Assembly (NCBI GenBank): GCA_037974665.1
Contig: CM075769.1
Coordinates: 22,160,139-22,224,138, forward strand
Length of the DNA: 64,000 nucleotides
Source of the DNA: Ehretia macrophylla
Lineage: Eukaryota; Streptophyta; Magnoliopsida; Boraginales; Ehretiaceae
Direction of reading: 5' to 3'
In this document: one piece after another, positions 36,654 through 49,038 of the stretch
Layout of the letters: each line of letters opens with the position of its first letter
Position numbering within the stretch: the stretch's first letter is position 1
Notes under the pieces: model-generated
Databases searched by the model: none
Told to the model about the DNA's origin: nothing
What the model saw: the letters and a program-made list of their open reading frames with translations, nothing else
Made by a program: the position numbers and the translations under genes

Positions 36654-38660
36654 TGTTAGAGATATGCCCTAATGCTATATAATTTGATGACCTATATAGG
36701 GCATTTTAGTATAAATCTAAATGGCATATTATATGGACATTCATATTCTTTGTTCTAAATATATGAGTGTGTCCTTAATGTTTTTCAAAGAAGAAATATA
36801 TTCTTAAAGTGTTGAGAATACAACTGCATATTTCTTCAATATGATAAATATTTAAAAGCATTCATAGCCCTTAGATTGTTTGACCGGGACTACAATAATC
36901 AAGTATGGGTTATCATATGTAGTTACCTTTGATTAACATAGAGATGTTAATGATAAAGGATGACGAGCCTTGTGCTATAACGGCATAGGGATGCGATTAA
37001 CTTATATATGAATGATCGTTAGTGGAACAGATCATTGAATGTGACTAGGATAATAAACTACATGACTTAGGATTAATAGTTTATTATCAGTTGTAAATTG
37101 TGCAAATTAATCCTTTGACTTGAGAAATTACGGTTGTCGGATATATTAGGGGTTGAATTCAGTATTTGGATAAAACTCGCCTTAATAAAGGTAGAAAATG
37201 GCCTCTCGCAGTTTAGTCTTGTGATATAGAGATCGGCATGTAATTGTCAAGATAGGATCTGTTAACCTCAGACGTGAGGCGATATCTTATGCAATCTAGT
37301 ATCGGTTGTTTGAAATGAGAAATCCTCGATTGGGCTAGTTGAATGATTAAAATGTGTTTTTCCACAGGTGTCATCTCTCATTCCACCGAATTAGATTTAT
37401 GCATAGAATCGAATTAGTGGACTTAATCGAATCATGGTTCTCATTCAATCGGGACACTTTTAACGGAAGGATTGGACTACACGCTAATTTGCGATTATAA
37501 ATATGTTCGTAAAAGTTGGACTTCATTACTGTATATATTGTCATGATATGCTCATTGCTAGCGCGTCACTCATGAACATAAGGGTATTCCGGTAAATGAC
37601 AGAGATATTTTCGGAATAGATTAAAAGTGTTTAATGATCCCTCATCGCTTTACGGTCATGAATCTAGAAAGTCACACACTTAAGGGTATTGTGAATAAGG
37701 CAAATTATGAGCTTGGTATTAAGTTGGAAACACGTTAAAGTGTTAACGATGTCATTTTGGACATTAATAGTTAAGTGGCCAAAAGTATAATTATGGAAAG
37801 TTTTAGGGCCAAATTGTAAATAAGAAAAGTTCATATTTACAATTAATTATTCTTATGGGGAATAAGAATAAATAATTGAAAGATGTGCATGTTTACACAT
37901 GGCACAAGCTTGGAAAATCCAATAGATGACACTTGGCAAATGGAAGATATTATAAAGATAAGATTCTTCTCTCTCTTGCCATTTGTCACACATGCAAAAT
38001 AAAGAAAAGTTATCTTCATCTTGCATGCACACTTGGCCGCCTATTGTATAAGCCAAGGGACACTTGGCATCATCTTGGTTTTAACAAGATTTGATCTTTG
38101 ACACTTGGCATGATCTTGATCAAATTTTGTATCTATAAATAGACCAAGGTGATTTCTTTTTCCTCTAGCTTTTTGGCCGACCCATATACACATGCAAGTT
38201 TAAGTTTTTCTTTTCTTTCACTTGGTGGTTCAGCCTTAGCAAAGGAAAAATAGAAGACTTTCGCTTTATATTCATTAACACATATACTCAAGCTCTTGAA
38301 CATTAACTAAAGCTAGCACTTTTAATTAGTTAGTGGTATGTTGCTTTTGGATACTCGTGGACCGACTAGGACCTTTGCATGTGCGGATGAGGTTTGTCCA
38401 AGCCAAGATCTTCATTTGGTACATTTCCGTGTTCTCCACGTGAGGTACATCAAGTATATCTTTTGAATCATGTATATGTATATATTTGTATATACTTTTA
38501 TATATAGTTAAAATGTACAAGTTTATGAACTTATCATCGAAAGATATGCAAATATAATTGTCTATTGTGCAAAATTTTAAAAGTCTATAGCTTCCGTTAC
38601 GCATTGACATATTGTTATTCACACGTATCTCGAGATGATCCCGTTGTGCTCCCGCTTTCA
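36654..38660 (+). repeat. 3' LTR of Cop-1
   Basis: The 2007-bp repeat runs from TGTTAGAGATATGCCC to CTCCCGCTTTCA. It faces the 3' LTR of Cop-2 (38801-40809) in inverted orientation across a 140-bp gap. Confidence 0.93.
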
Positions 38661-38800
38661 ATAAGATGTGATGTGAAGTGTCGGGTTGCAACCTTAGTTC
38701 GTCATGGTAGTGTCGTGTCGTGTTGGGCGGCATAAGGCTTGTTGGTAATTGCATGACTACCATGTACTAGTCCTTTCTCTCGTGTGGTTGGTGAAGGGCA
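38661..38800 (+). mobile_element. R-LTR remnant, part 2 of 3
   Basis: This 140-bp spacer lies between Cop-1 and Cop-2. It has GC-richer text with GTGTCGGGTTG and GGCGGCATAAGG. That resembles the conserved GC-rich LTR block (sense GCTGTCGGGTTG near 24905 in NA). It links 8884 to 57762. Confidence 0.5.
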
Positions 38801-40809
38801 TGAAAGCGGGAGCACAATGAGATCATCTCGAGATACATGTAAATAACAATATGTGAATGCGCAATAGAAGCTATAGACTTTTAAAATTTCGCACAATGGA
38901 CAATTGTATTTACATATCTTTCGATGATAAGTCCATAAACTTGTACATTTAAACTATATATAAAAGTATATACAAATATATGCATATACATGATTCAAAA
39001 GATATACTCGATGTAGCTCACGTGGAGAATACGAAAATGCACCAAAAGAAGATCTTGGCTCGGACAAACCTCCTTCGCACGTGCAAAGGTCCTAGTTGGT
39101 CCACGGGTATCAAAAAGCAACAAGACCACTAACTAACTAAAAGTGCAAGCTTTAGTTAATGTTCAAGAGTTTGAGTATATGTGTTAATGAATATAAAGCG
39201 AAAGTCTTCTATTTTTTCCTTGCTAAGGCCGAACCACCAAGTGAAAGAAAAGAAAAACTTAAGCTTGCATGTGTATATGGGTCGGCCAAAAAGCTAGAGG
39301 AAAAGGAAATCACCTTGGTCTATTTATAGATACAAAATTTGATCAAGATCATGCCAAGTGTCAAAGATCAAATCTTGTTAAAACCAAGATGATGCCAAGT
39401 GTCCCTTGGCTTATACAATTGGCAGCCAAGTATGCATGCAAGATGAAGACAACTTTTCTTTATTTTGCATGTGTCACAAATGGCAAAAGAGAGAGAATAA
39501 TCTTATCTTTATAATATCTTCCATTTGCCAAGTGTCATCTTTTGGATTTTTCAAGCTTGTGCCATGTGTCAAACATGCACATCTTTCAATTATTTATTCT
39601 AAATCCTTATAAGAATAATTAATTGTAAATATGAACTTTCCTTATTTATACTTTGGCCCCGAAACTTTCCATAATTACACTTTTGGCCCACTTAACTATT
39701 AATGCCCAAAATGTCACCGTTAACACATTAATGTGTTTCCAACTCAATACCAAGCTCATAATTTTCCTTATTCACAATACTCTTAAGTGTGACTTTCTAG
39801 GTTCATGACCGTAAAGCGATGAGGGATCATTAAACACTTTTAATCTATTCTGAAAATGTCTCCGTCATTTACCAGAATACCCTCATGTTCATGAGTAACG
39901 CGTTAGCAACGAACGTATCATGACAATATATAAAGTAATGAAGTCCAACTTTTACGAACCTATTTATAGTCACAAATTAGCGTGCAGTCTGATCCTTCCG
40001 TTAAAAGTGTCCTGATCGAATGAGGACCATGATTCGATTAAGTCCACTAATTCGATTCTATGCACAAATCTAATTCGATGGAATGAGAGATGACAGCCAT
40101 AGAAAAACATCTTTCCATCATTCAACTACCCCGGCCGAGGATTTCTCATTTCAAACAACCGACACTAGATTGCATAGGACATCGCCTCACGTCGGAGGTT
40201 AACAGATTCTATCTTGAAAATTACATGCCGATCTCTATATCACAAGAATAAACTGCGAGAGACCGTTCCTCACCTTGATTATGGCGAGTTTTGTCCAAAT
40301 GCTAAATTCAGCCCTGATATATCTAACAACTGTAATTTCTCAAGTCAAATGATTAATTCACACAATTTGCAACTGATAATAAACTATTAATCCTAAGTCA
40401 TATAGTTTATTATCCTGGTCACATTCAATGATCTGTTCCACTAACGATCATTCATTTGTGTGTTAATCGCATCTCTATGTCGTTATAGCACAAGGCTCGT
40501 CATCTTTTATTATTAACATCTCTATGTTAAACAAAGGTAACTACATATGATAACCCATACTTGATTATTCTAGTCCCAGTCAAATAATCTAAGGGCTATG
40601 AATGTTTTTAACTGTTTATCATATTGAAGAAATATGCCATTGTATTCTCAATACTTTAAGAATATATTTCTTCTCTAAAAAACATTAAGGACACACTCAT
40701 ATATTTAGAACGGAGAATATGAATGTCCATATAATATGTCATTTAGATTTAAACCAAAATGCCCTTTATAGGTCATCCAACTATATAGCATTAGCGCATA
40801 TCTCTAACA
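38801..40809 (-). repeat. 3' LTR of Cop-2
   Basis: A 2009-bp LTR runs from TGAAAGCGGGAGC to ATATCTCTAACA. It is an inverted copy of the Cop-1 LTRs. Confidence 0.93.
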
Positions 40810-41789
40810 ATCTCCCACTTGCACTAATGTTATAGAATATAGCCTTTAACGCATCGTTACATGGTATCGTATCCCCATCTTTTCAAGATGACGTTCCAGC
40901 TACGATTGACTCATGGGTTTAGTTAGTGGGTCAGCTACATTTTCTAATGTAGGAACTTTCTACAGACTTATATCTTTTTTAGCAACTATTTATCAAATAA
41001 TATAAAAACACCTTTCAAAGTGTTTGGATTTTTTATGAGATCTAGGTTCCTTAGCTTGTGCAATAGCCCCATTGTTGTTGCAATACAGTGGTATCGGCAA
41101 CTCGATGGATGAAACTACTTCTAGCTCTAACAAGAACTTCCTCATCCAAATTGCTTCCTTTGCTGCATCAGATGCAGCGATATACTCGACTTATGTAGTG
41201 GAGTCTGTAGTTACTGGCTGTTTGGAACTTTTCCAACTTACTGCTCCTCCATTACAAACAAACACAAATCTGAATGTAGACTTTTTATCATCTATATCAG
41301 ATCAAAAATCTAAGTCAGTGTATCCGTCTACCCAGAGTTCTCCTCCTCCAAAAATTAGTGCAAGATCCTTAGTCCTTCGCAAGTACTTAAGGATATGCTT
41401 TATTGCCATCCAGTGCTCCTCTCCTGGATCGGATTGATATCTGCTCACAAAACTTATAGCATATACTATATCAAGTCGTGTACATAGCATGCCGTACATG
41501 AGACTGCCAACAGCTAAAGCATAAGGCACACGATCTATACGTTGTCTTTCCTCTTCGAATTTAGGAGAGATATTCTTTGAAAGATGTATTCCATGCCTGA
41601 TAGGCAGGAGTCCTTTCTTCGAATTCTCCATCTTAAATTTCTTTAAGATTCGATCTATGTACAGGCTTTGGGACAAGCCAATCAACTTCTTTGTTCTATC
41701 TCTATAGACACGAATCCCTAAGATTTAAGAGGCTTCTCCCAAGTCTTTCATGGAAAACTTGCTGTTTAACCAGATTTTAGTGGACATCA
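40810..41789 (-). pseudogene. pol: Cop-2 RT C-terminal part, RNase H and PPT
   Basis: The minus strand reads STKIWLNSKFSMKDLGEAS just inside the G1 site. It continues with SQSLYIDRILKKFKMENSKK, VPYALAVGSLMYGML, HILKYLRRTKDLALIF and GELWVDGYTD. RNase H blocks (STFRFVFVCNGGAVSW, EYIAASDAAKEA, NNNGAIAQAKEP) follow down to about 40990 with a stop near 41302. The end includes ADPLTKP, lost in Cop-1. The PPT AAGTGGGAGAT (sense) is at 40810-40820. Confidence 0.9.
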
Positions 41790-44091
41790 TGTCATGCCCC
41801 GACCCGACCCCGCAAAAGGCCAAGTCTGGACCCGACACACAGACGGAGTCTCCCCTGTACCGTGGACAATCCAAAAACCCTACATTCAATAGAATATATG
41901 CTGAAACTACAATATTCATTTGAAACAAGACAATTCCCTTTGAAAACATACATTCTTTTATTAACCAACTTGATAAAACCCAAAATGTCATGCATACTAC
42001 ACAGGTACTTATGCCACTAAGCAATTAAACTATTAGCATGCAGTTCTTTACTAGTCATGTGAGTACAACTTGACAACTTTACAACCTTTCAGCTTATACA
42101 TTACAAGACCATAGAGGCCTCAAAATAGAAACTACATACAAGACTAGAAAGTCTCAAAATAAAGCGACAACCAAGCAATATACACATCAAGCATGGCCTG
42201 CACAAAAGTTTGGCAACCAACCACCAGCTAAGCAAAGAAAGTACTATCAAGGAAACACATCCACTTGCTCCTCCTCCTCCTCAACCATTTCAATAGGATC
42301 AACCTCGACTACTCCTGTAAAATTTAGTATAGAAAGGGATGAGCAAAAAACTATTGCTCAGCGAGGGTTTTGGTCTCACAGGTCGGAGGTGAGAGAAGAG
42401 TGCAATGCAAATAGCCAAGTAGGATGATCAACCCAAGCATTCAAGATCAATAAGACTAAGCCAATTAATCAAGTCAATACAAACATTATAAGCATTTAAT
42501 CTATAACCACACAATTAAAGGATACGATTCACTTTCCACAAGCAACTTCAATCACGATTTCGATGACGACGCGCCAGCCCAACCACCTTATAACATTAGT
42601 TTGGAATATCCTGGAAGTATCCAATCAATACTACGACCCAAATCTCCCTGGGAGGCAACCCAAGCAAGAAATGGAATAGGACACGGAGCTAGAGCAACCA
42701 ACCCGAGGCTACCCAGAGAGACTCATCACACCCGCGCCTGACTCTATGAATGCAATACAGTAAACAATGCAACAATCGAGCGATAGAGCCACATGTGGGA
42801 GAATTACAAAATAAGTTACTCTCGCACGCAATAGCAACAGTTGATAAAGATTTCAATCATAATCAACTTTAACAAGCATAATAAGCAACAATAAGCATTC
42901 TAAAAGCATAACACTATAAAAACCAACAAAATCACACAACGACCCCAACTTTCAAAATGCTACTACTTCCAAACGAACCACGAGTTTTGAAAACCGACTT
43001 CACCACTCATCCTAGAACACCATAAGGTACGACTAGAAGCCACAAAACCCTACTTTAGCCTAGAATTCCCGCAAGGCCCCGATTTTCCCCTTTGCTCATT
43101 TGAACTACAACTACCCTAACCAAACACCCAACCAACGCCACAACCACACCAAAGGTATTTCCATGGCCTCCTGAGACAATGCCATCTCGCAAAATGAGAA
43201 AACGTCAAACTCGACCAGAATGACCCCAATATAAACCAAGGTATTTTTCTTCGTTTTTCCATTACACAACCTAATTAAACCATACATTTAACATTCTAGC
43301 ATATCTAGCATCTTTTCACATCAATAGAACGCAATACGGAGCAACTTTTACGAAACAGGGGTCGGTTTACTATTTATATTTTACTATTCAATTGTCAATT
43401 TAAATTGCAATAGCTATATTCAACCGTAGAAAATGCTAAAAGCCTACAAATACATGTTCTACAATCGTCAAGGAACATTCTTTAAGCAACAAAATAGATA
43501 AAATAACAATCTACAGCTAAATCACAAAAATTAAAGTTTAAATACAATATATTCAAATGCGCAAATAACGATGCATCCCTCACCTTAGACGCTACTAGAC
43601 GCTAGGTAAACCACGTTAGAAGCCTCGAAAACGATCCTGTGCAAGCTCCCGCGAAGATTTGAAGATTTGAGTTGAAAATCTTTTTTTTTTTCTTTTTCCT
43701 CTCAAACTCTCGGCCTCCCTCTTATTTTTTCCAGCTTTTCTTTGTTTTTTTATGCTATTTTATGCTTTCAAAAGATGACAACAATAGTCAATGGTCAAGG
43801 CTTTCGTCAAAGCTAACTAAACTTGGTCAAACTAGTTCATTTTATGCATTTTAAACTTAAATCAACTAACACAAATATAATTCTAGTCAACAACAACTAA
43901 AATACTAAAATTAAAACACTAAATACTAATTTTCACTATTTGCTGAGGACTAGAAATTATTTCTTAACTAACACTCTCGATATGCAATGCACTTTGCGAC
44001 GAAGAACGAATAACATTTAAAATATTAAGGAAAAATATAATTTTAAGAAAAAGAAACAGAAAAATTTCATGTTCCTGGCTCGGGTATTGCA
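41790..44091 (-). repeat. 3' LTR of G1
   Basis: A 2302-bp LTR runs from TGTCATGCCCCGACCCGACC to CGGGTATTGCA. Sense landmarks: GTGAGGG from 43583, hairpin at 42340-42360, CAG at 42315-42317. A run of about 12 T with C interruptions lies near 43681. No coding capacity. Confidence 0.92.
42340..42360 (-). other. LTR hairpin (G1 left LTR)
   Basis: Arms TGAGCAA (42340-42346) and TTGCTCA (42354-42360) pair perfectly around a 7-nt loop. Confidence 0.65.
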
Positions 44092-44105
44092 CCCTCTCCC
44101 CCTTA
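44092..44105 (-). promoter_or_regulatory. Purine tract of G1
   Basis: Sense TAAGGGGGAGAGGG abuts the 3' LTR. Confidence 0.85.
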
Positions 44106-45320
44106 AAACAATTGCGTCCACGCAATTCTTACCTGATCAACAAACAATTCTGGATACTGACTTTGAACCTGGTCCTCTCTCTCCCAAGTTGCTTCCTCAA
44201 ACCCGTGATGATTCCACAGAACCTTTACCATCGGAATACTCTTCCTGTGAAGCTCCTGAACTTTTCGATCCACAATTCGAATCAGTTTTTCCTCATAAGT
44301 TAACTTCTCCTCAATCTGCAAAGGCTCTAGTTCAAGTACATGTGAAGGATCTGGATGATATTTCCTTAACATTGACACGTGGAAAACATCGTGCAGTCTC
44401 GACAAGCTCGGAGGTAAAGCTAACCGATAAGCCAAAGGACCCACCTTTTCGGTGATCTCAAACGGACCCACATACCTGGGACTAAGTTTTCCGCTCTTAC
44501 CGTGCCGAATCAACCCCTTTCGAGGAGAAATCTTAAGGAACACTTGATCTCTCAAAGCAAACTCAAGATCCCGACGGTGCTTGTCAGCGTAACTCTTCTG
44601 ATGACTCTAAGCTGTAAGCATACGCTGGCGAATAATGTGAACATTATCCATCATCTTAATCATCTCAGGTAACACAGTCGGATCAACTGTTCTCATCTCT
44701 CCAACCTCTTCCCAATGCAATGGGGACCTGCATTTTCGACCATACAATGCCTCGTAAGGAGCCATACCTATAGTAGATTGGTAACTATTATTGTAAGCGA
44801 ACTCCGCTAAAGGCAAAAACTTCTCCCAATTCTTCCCAAAGTCCAACACACATGCCTGAAGCATGTCTTCCAAGATCCTAATAGTTCTCTCAGATTGACC
44901 ATCAGTTTGTGGATGGTATGCAGTACTGAGGCTCAATTTAGTTCCCATGGCCTCTTGCAACTTCTACCAAAAACGAGATCTAAATCTGGGATCTCCATCT
45001 GACACTATACTCAATGGCACACCATGAAGTCTCACAATATTAGCAATGTAAAGCTCAGCTAGTTTATCAAGGCTATCCTGTTTGTTCACGGAAATAAAAT
45101 GTGAAACCTTAGTCAATCGGTCCACAACAACCCAAACAGAATCACACCCTCTCGGAGATCTCGGAAGATCAGTCACAAGGTCCATTGTTATATGCACCCA
45201 CTTCCATTGCGGAATCGACAACGGTTGCAAAAGCCCGGCTGGCCTCTGATGCTCAGCTTTAACCCTCTGGCAAGTCAAACACCTGGATACATATCCATCA
45301 ATCTTCTTCTTTATATTGTT
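44106..45320 (-). pseudogene. pol: G1 integrase with chromodomain-like C-terminus
   Basis: Minus-strand pieces cover the integrase. CLTCQR (end of zinc finger) is near 45270, TMDLVTDLP (first Asp) near 45190, IVSDGDPRF (second Asp; usually SDRDPRF) near 45000 and QTDGQSERT (Glu) near 44900. The C-terminal GPFEI fold (KLSPRYVGPFEI, DVFHVSMLRKYHPDPSHV) follows. Last comes RIVDRK...IPMVKVLWNHH...EEATWERED at about 44130-44250, the group II chromodomain seen in Tekay/Del elements. In-frame stops near 44966 and 44606 each replace a Gln codon (CAG to TAG). Confidence 0.92.
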
Positions 45321-46859
45321 CTACCAGAAGTGTTGTTTCAAATCTCTATACATTTTAGTACTGCCCAGGTGAATTGTATATTTTGAATTATGTGCCTCAA
45401 ATAGAATCTCATTCTTCAAAGTCGGATCACCAAGAACCCATACCCTGTCCGTGAATCTGAAGATACCATCTGCATATAACTTAAACTCTAACTCTCCACC
45501 TTTTGCTTTTTCTTGGATTTTCAAGATTTGAGGATCAGTCTTCTGAGCCTCTCTAATTTGTGTTAACAATCCCGATTGAATTTGCAAACTAGTAAACCGA
45601 ATCCCAGTTTCAGTAGCTTCTTGCTTCCATGAACAAATTTCCTCCAAAGTCTCCCAATCCTTGATAATTAGACTTACAACAGTAGCCTTTCGGCTCAAAA
45701 CATGCGCAACAACATTGGCCTTACTTGGCACATAGTTTATAGAACAATTATAGCCACTCAACAGCTCTAGCCATCTCTGCTGCCTCATATTCAAATCCTT
45801 TTGTGAAAACAAATATTTGAGACTCTTGTGGTCAGTAAAAATTTCAAATCTGCTACCCCACAAGTAATGACGTTACTTCTTTAAAGCAAACACGACTGCA
45901 GCTAACTCAAGATCATGTGTAGGGTAATTGATTTCATATGGTTTCAACTTCTTAGAAGCATAGGCAATCATCTTACCATTCTGCATTAAAACACAGCCCA
46001 AACCTTCTTTAGACGCATCACTGTAGATAACAAAGTTTTCTGCACCCTCAGGTAAAACTAGTATAGGAGTTGTAGTTAATCTCTTCTTCAATTCTTGGAA
46101 ACTAGATTCACATTTAACATCCCAATTGTAGCCAACTTTCTTTCGAGTCAACTGGTTCAAAGGCCCATAAATTTTGGAAAAGTCTTTGACAAACCTCCGA
46201 TAGTAACCTAGTAATCCCAGAAAGCTACAAATCTCTGACACTGTTTCAAGTCTCTTCCAAGACGAAACAACTTCAATCTTAGTTGGGTCTACTGAAACTC
46301 CTTGATGTGAAATGATATGGCCCAGAAAAGATATTTGATTCAACCAGAATTTGCACTTGCTAAATTTAGCAAAAAGCTTGTTTTCTTGCAAAGTCTGTAG
46401 CATAATCTTCAAATGTTGTTCATGTTTAGCCTCATTCTTAGAGTATACTAAAATGTCGTCAATAAAGATTACGACAAAATGATCAAGATAAGGTTGAAAT
46501 ACCCTCTGCATTAAGTCCATGAATGAAGCTGGTGCATTCGTCAACCCAAACGGTAACACAAAAAATTCATAGTGACGATATCTAGTCCTGAATGCCGTTT
46601 TAGGTACATCATCACTCCGAATCCTGAGTTGATAGTAACCTTGCCTCTAGTCAAATTTCGAGTACACACTCGCACCCTGCAGTTGGTCAAACAATTCTTC
46701 AATCAACGGAAATGGGTATTTGTTCTTAATCGTAACTTGATTAAGTCCCCTATAGTCAATGCATAACCATAGTATGCCGTCTTTCTTTCTCACAAACAAC
46801 ACAGGCGCACCCCACGGCGAAGAACTAGGTTGTATAAACCTTTTCTCAAGCAAGCTCTG
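45321..46859 (-). pseudogene. pol: G1 reverse transcriptase and RNase H
   Basis: RT motifs in sense order: [17 protein letters not shown] and [19 protein letters not shown] (about 46830-46710), a stop near 46647 in [26 protein letters not shown], and FIDD with catalytic codons at 46455-46460. Then [23 protein letters not shown], the RNase H start ([17 protein letters not shown]) and [16 protein letters not shown] stop at about 45870 replaces Trp. [32 protein letters not shown] (usually VADALSR) and the zinc-finger start [16 protein letters not shown] end the piece. A 1-nt frameshift near 46855 separates this from the upstream frame. Confidence 0.93.
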
Positions 46860-47612
46860 AGCTCAATTTTCAATTCCTGAAGTTCAACCGGTGTCATTCT
46901 ATAAGGACTTCTAGAAATTGGTGCAGTGCCCGGCATTAGGTCAATCACAAACTCAATCTCCCTATCCGGTGGTAAACCCGACAATTCCTCGAGAAATACA
47001 CCAGGGAAGTCTTTAACAATTGGAACCTCGTTCAAATTCAACTTATCAGTAGGTTGATTAATTAGATAAGCTAAGTAAGCTTCATAACCTTTATTCAACA
47101 ATTTGGAAGCCTTGACTAATGATAAAAGGGGCGTCCTAGCAGCCCTGCGGTTCCCAACAATCTCAAGCACTGGTAGGTCAGGAATCTGAAGATAAACAAT
47201 TTTTGTTCTACAATCCAACTGGGCATAGTATTTCCCCAACCAGTCCATTCCCAAAATAATTTCAAAGTCACGAAAGGGTAGTATGATTAAATTAGCAGGA
47301 AAATTACGGTCCTCAATGCATATATCACAAGATTTACAAATAGACTCAATAACAAATTTTGCGCCCAAAGGCGTACTAACTTCAACTTTATATGGCAGTT
47401 TATCAATGCTAACATTCACAGATCGTGCACATGCAGGAGTTATAAATGAATGCATAGCTTCAGGATCAATCAAAACTTTAACTAGTTGAGTATTGAGAAG
47501 AAATGTACCTTCCACTATTGTTGTGGTATCGGGCAACTCCTCCGCATCAAGAACAAATGCCCTAGCCTAAACCCTCTGCGTTGGACCTATATCTGCAACC
47601 CTGTTCTGTGCA
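46860..47612 (-). pseudogene. pol: G1 protease and RT lead-in
   Basis: The minus frame from 47536 covers the retropepsin-like domain: TFLLNTQLVKVLIDPEAMHS, where the family has D-S-G. Asp is kept but Ser-Gly have become Pro-Glu, which should abolish activity. FRDFEIILGMDWLGKYYAQLDC is the conserved flank. The lead-in LSGLPPDREIEFVIDLMPGT and ISRSPYRMTPVELQELK is intact up to the frameshift near 46855. Confidence 0.9.
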
Positions 47613-48727
47613 CCCTAGCCTCCAGTACGACCCTGAACATTCTTAAACTTAGGGCAATCTTTCACCCTATGCTGATCGCTCCTACAGCTAGTGCACTTAC
47701 CACTCTTCCTCCAGCAATTAGCTTCAATGTGCCCCGATCGATTACAAAAGTTACACTGCTGATTTTGCCTTACAATAGTGTTTCCTGTAGGTACGGGGGC
47801 TCTGACAGCGGTAGGAACTGTACCTCCCTGCTGGGGTCTAGTCACAGCTGGTCTTGCCTGAATCTGATACTGAGGCTAATACGGGCGCTGCTGAGGAACC
47901 TGAACAAAATTCTGATACTGCCTCTGCTGACTCTGGCTGCTCTGGCCCAAGTACTGTTTCTTACTCGGCTGGCTACTCTCAACTATCATCTCTGACTTTC
48001 GTTTCTCAAACTTTGAGGCTGCTTGAAATGCCTCGGAATAAGTAGCATAAGTCTGCCCAGTCAGATGCAGTTGTATGTCCACTCTCAGCCCACAAACAAA
48101 CCTGCTAATCATCCTCCTAGTTGGCTGCACCAACTCAGGCATATACCTCGACAATCTGACAAATCTGGCCTCATATTGTGCGACAGTCATATTTCCTTGC
48201 TTCAGGCTCACAAATTCCTCTTCCCGCCTTTCCCTAGCCATCTCGGGAATATACTTATCCCGAAACTCACTCACGAAGTCATCCCACAAATGCTGAATAT
48301 CCTCACAGTCCCACCTCAACCTAACAGTGTTCCACGACTGTTTTGCGTCACCCTCAAATAGGAATACTGCATATGCTATCTTTGCCTCATCAGTGTACCT
48401 CAAAGCAGCATAAATCTTCTCAACACGGTTAAGCCATTTCTCGGCTGCCTCGTCATCCGGCTCTCCGAAGAACTTACCCGGCTCGTGCCTAAGGAATTTC
48501 TCCAACTGATTGTTCTCAGCCCTATGCCCCTGTCCACCAGGATTAACTTGATTTTCCAAGGGATTATTATTCCTTTCCTGCCTCTGTTCATGCAGTACCT
48601 GAGTAATCCGGTCAACTACAGTGGTCATAGTAGCCATAAACTGTTCAGGCATCGGTTGCTGACCCTGTTCTACTGCTTCTTCCTCTGCCTTTGCTTCTTG
48701 ACCCCGAGTACTATGACGTGGCGGCAT
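47613..48727 (-). pseudogene. gag: G1 gag
   Basis: The ATG at 48727 opens MPPRHSTRG. A retrotransposon gag domain follows (EKWLNRVEKIYAALRYTDE, FLFEGDAKQSWNTVRLR, EFRDKYIPEMARERREEEFV, NMTVAQYEARFVRLSRYMPE). The frame stops at about 47876 (CAG to TAG). The downstream continuation has two zinc knuckles, CNFCNRSGHIEANC and CTSCRSDQHRVKDC, both CX2CX4HX4C. Another stop follows near 47615. The first 283 codons are uninterrupted. Confidence 0.93.
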
Positions 48728-49019
48728 AGTAACAACTTACAGTAGCTGGCAACATATAAAAGCAGTTTATAGACAAAAATATAGCACATAAGATTATATA
48801 ACACTCAAGTCAATAACAATCAAATATCCTATCACACAATTCACATAACACGAGATAGATTGACATGTCAAACTAGTTCACTTAAACAAATAAGCACTCC
48901 AAGTTCACATAATCATACTATAACACTTTTCACTTAACAAACACACAATAACACTTTATCATTTTAGACCTTTACCCCACAGACCAAGAAATATATCCTG
49001 GCTCATGCAACTCTATCAT
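48728..49019 (-). other. Leader of G1
   Basis: About 290 bp of A-rich non-coding sequence with ACACAA/CACATAA words lies between PBS and gag ATG. Confidence 0.8.
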
Positions 49020-49031
49020 GCTCTGATACCA
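49020..49031 (-). promoter_or_regulatory. Primer-binding site of G1
   Basis: The minus strand reads TGGTATCAGAGC, the exact tRNA-Met PBS, seven bases from the LTR end at 49039. Confidence 0.92.
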
Positions 49032-49038
49032 CCTAAGA

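Larger units (their letters stand above)
8885..38660 (+). mobile_element. Ty1/copia element Cop-1, hit by four later insertions
   Basis: This is a complete copia element on the plus strand: 5' LTR, tRNA-Met PBS, long leader, gag, protease, integrase, RT, RNase H, PPT and 3' LTR. It is interrupted at 13242-19657 (Cop-i), 21628-24109 (S2), 24184-31711 (NA) and 32159-36186 (S3). Gene order PR-IN-RT-RH is diagnostic of copia. The first 125 aligned LTR bases show 12 differences, so it is fairly old. Flanks ATGAA (8880-8884) and ATAAG (38661-38665) may be a decayed target duplication. Coding regions carry many stops, so the copy is inactive. Confidence 0.92.

Noticed and set aside
41072-41437. 121-codon plus-strand open frame
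   Set aside because: Antisense to Cop-2 RNase H; the minus strand carries the RNase H motifs.
44069-44455. 128-codon plus-strand open frame
   Set aside because: Antisense shadow of the G1 integrase/chromodomain coding strand.
47486-48361. Several plus-strand open frames of 63-169 codons
   Set aside because: Antisense to G1 gag and protease; no domain of their own.
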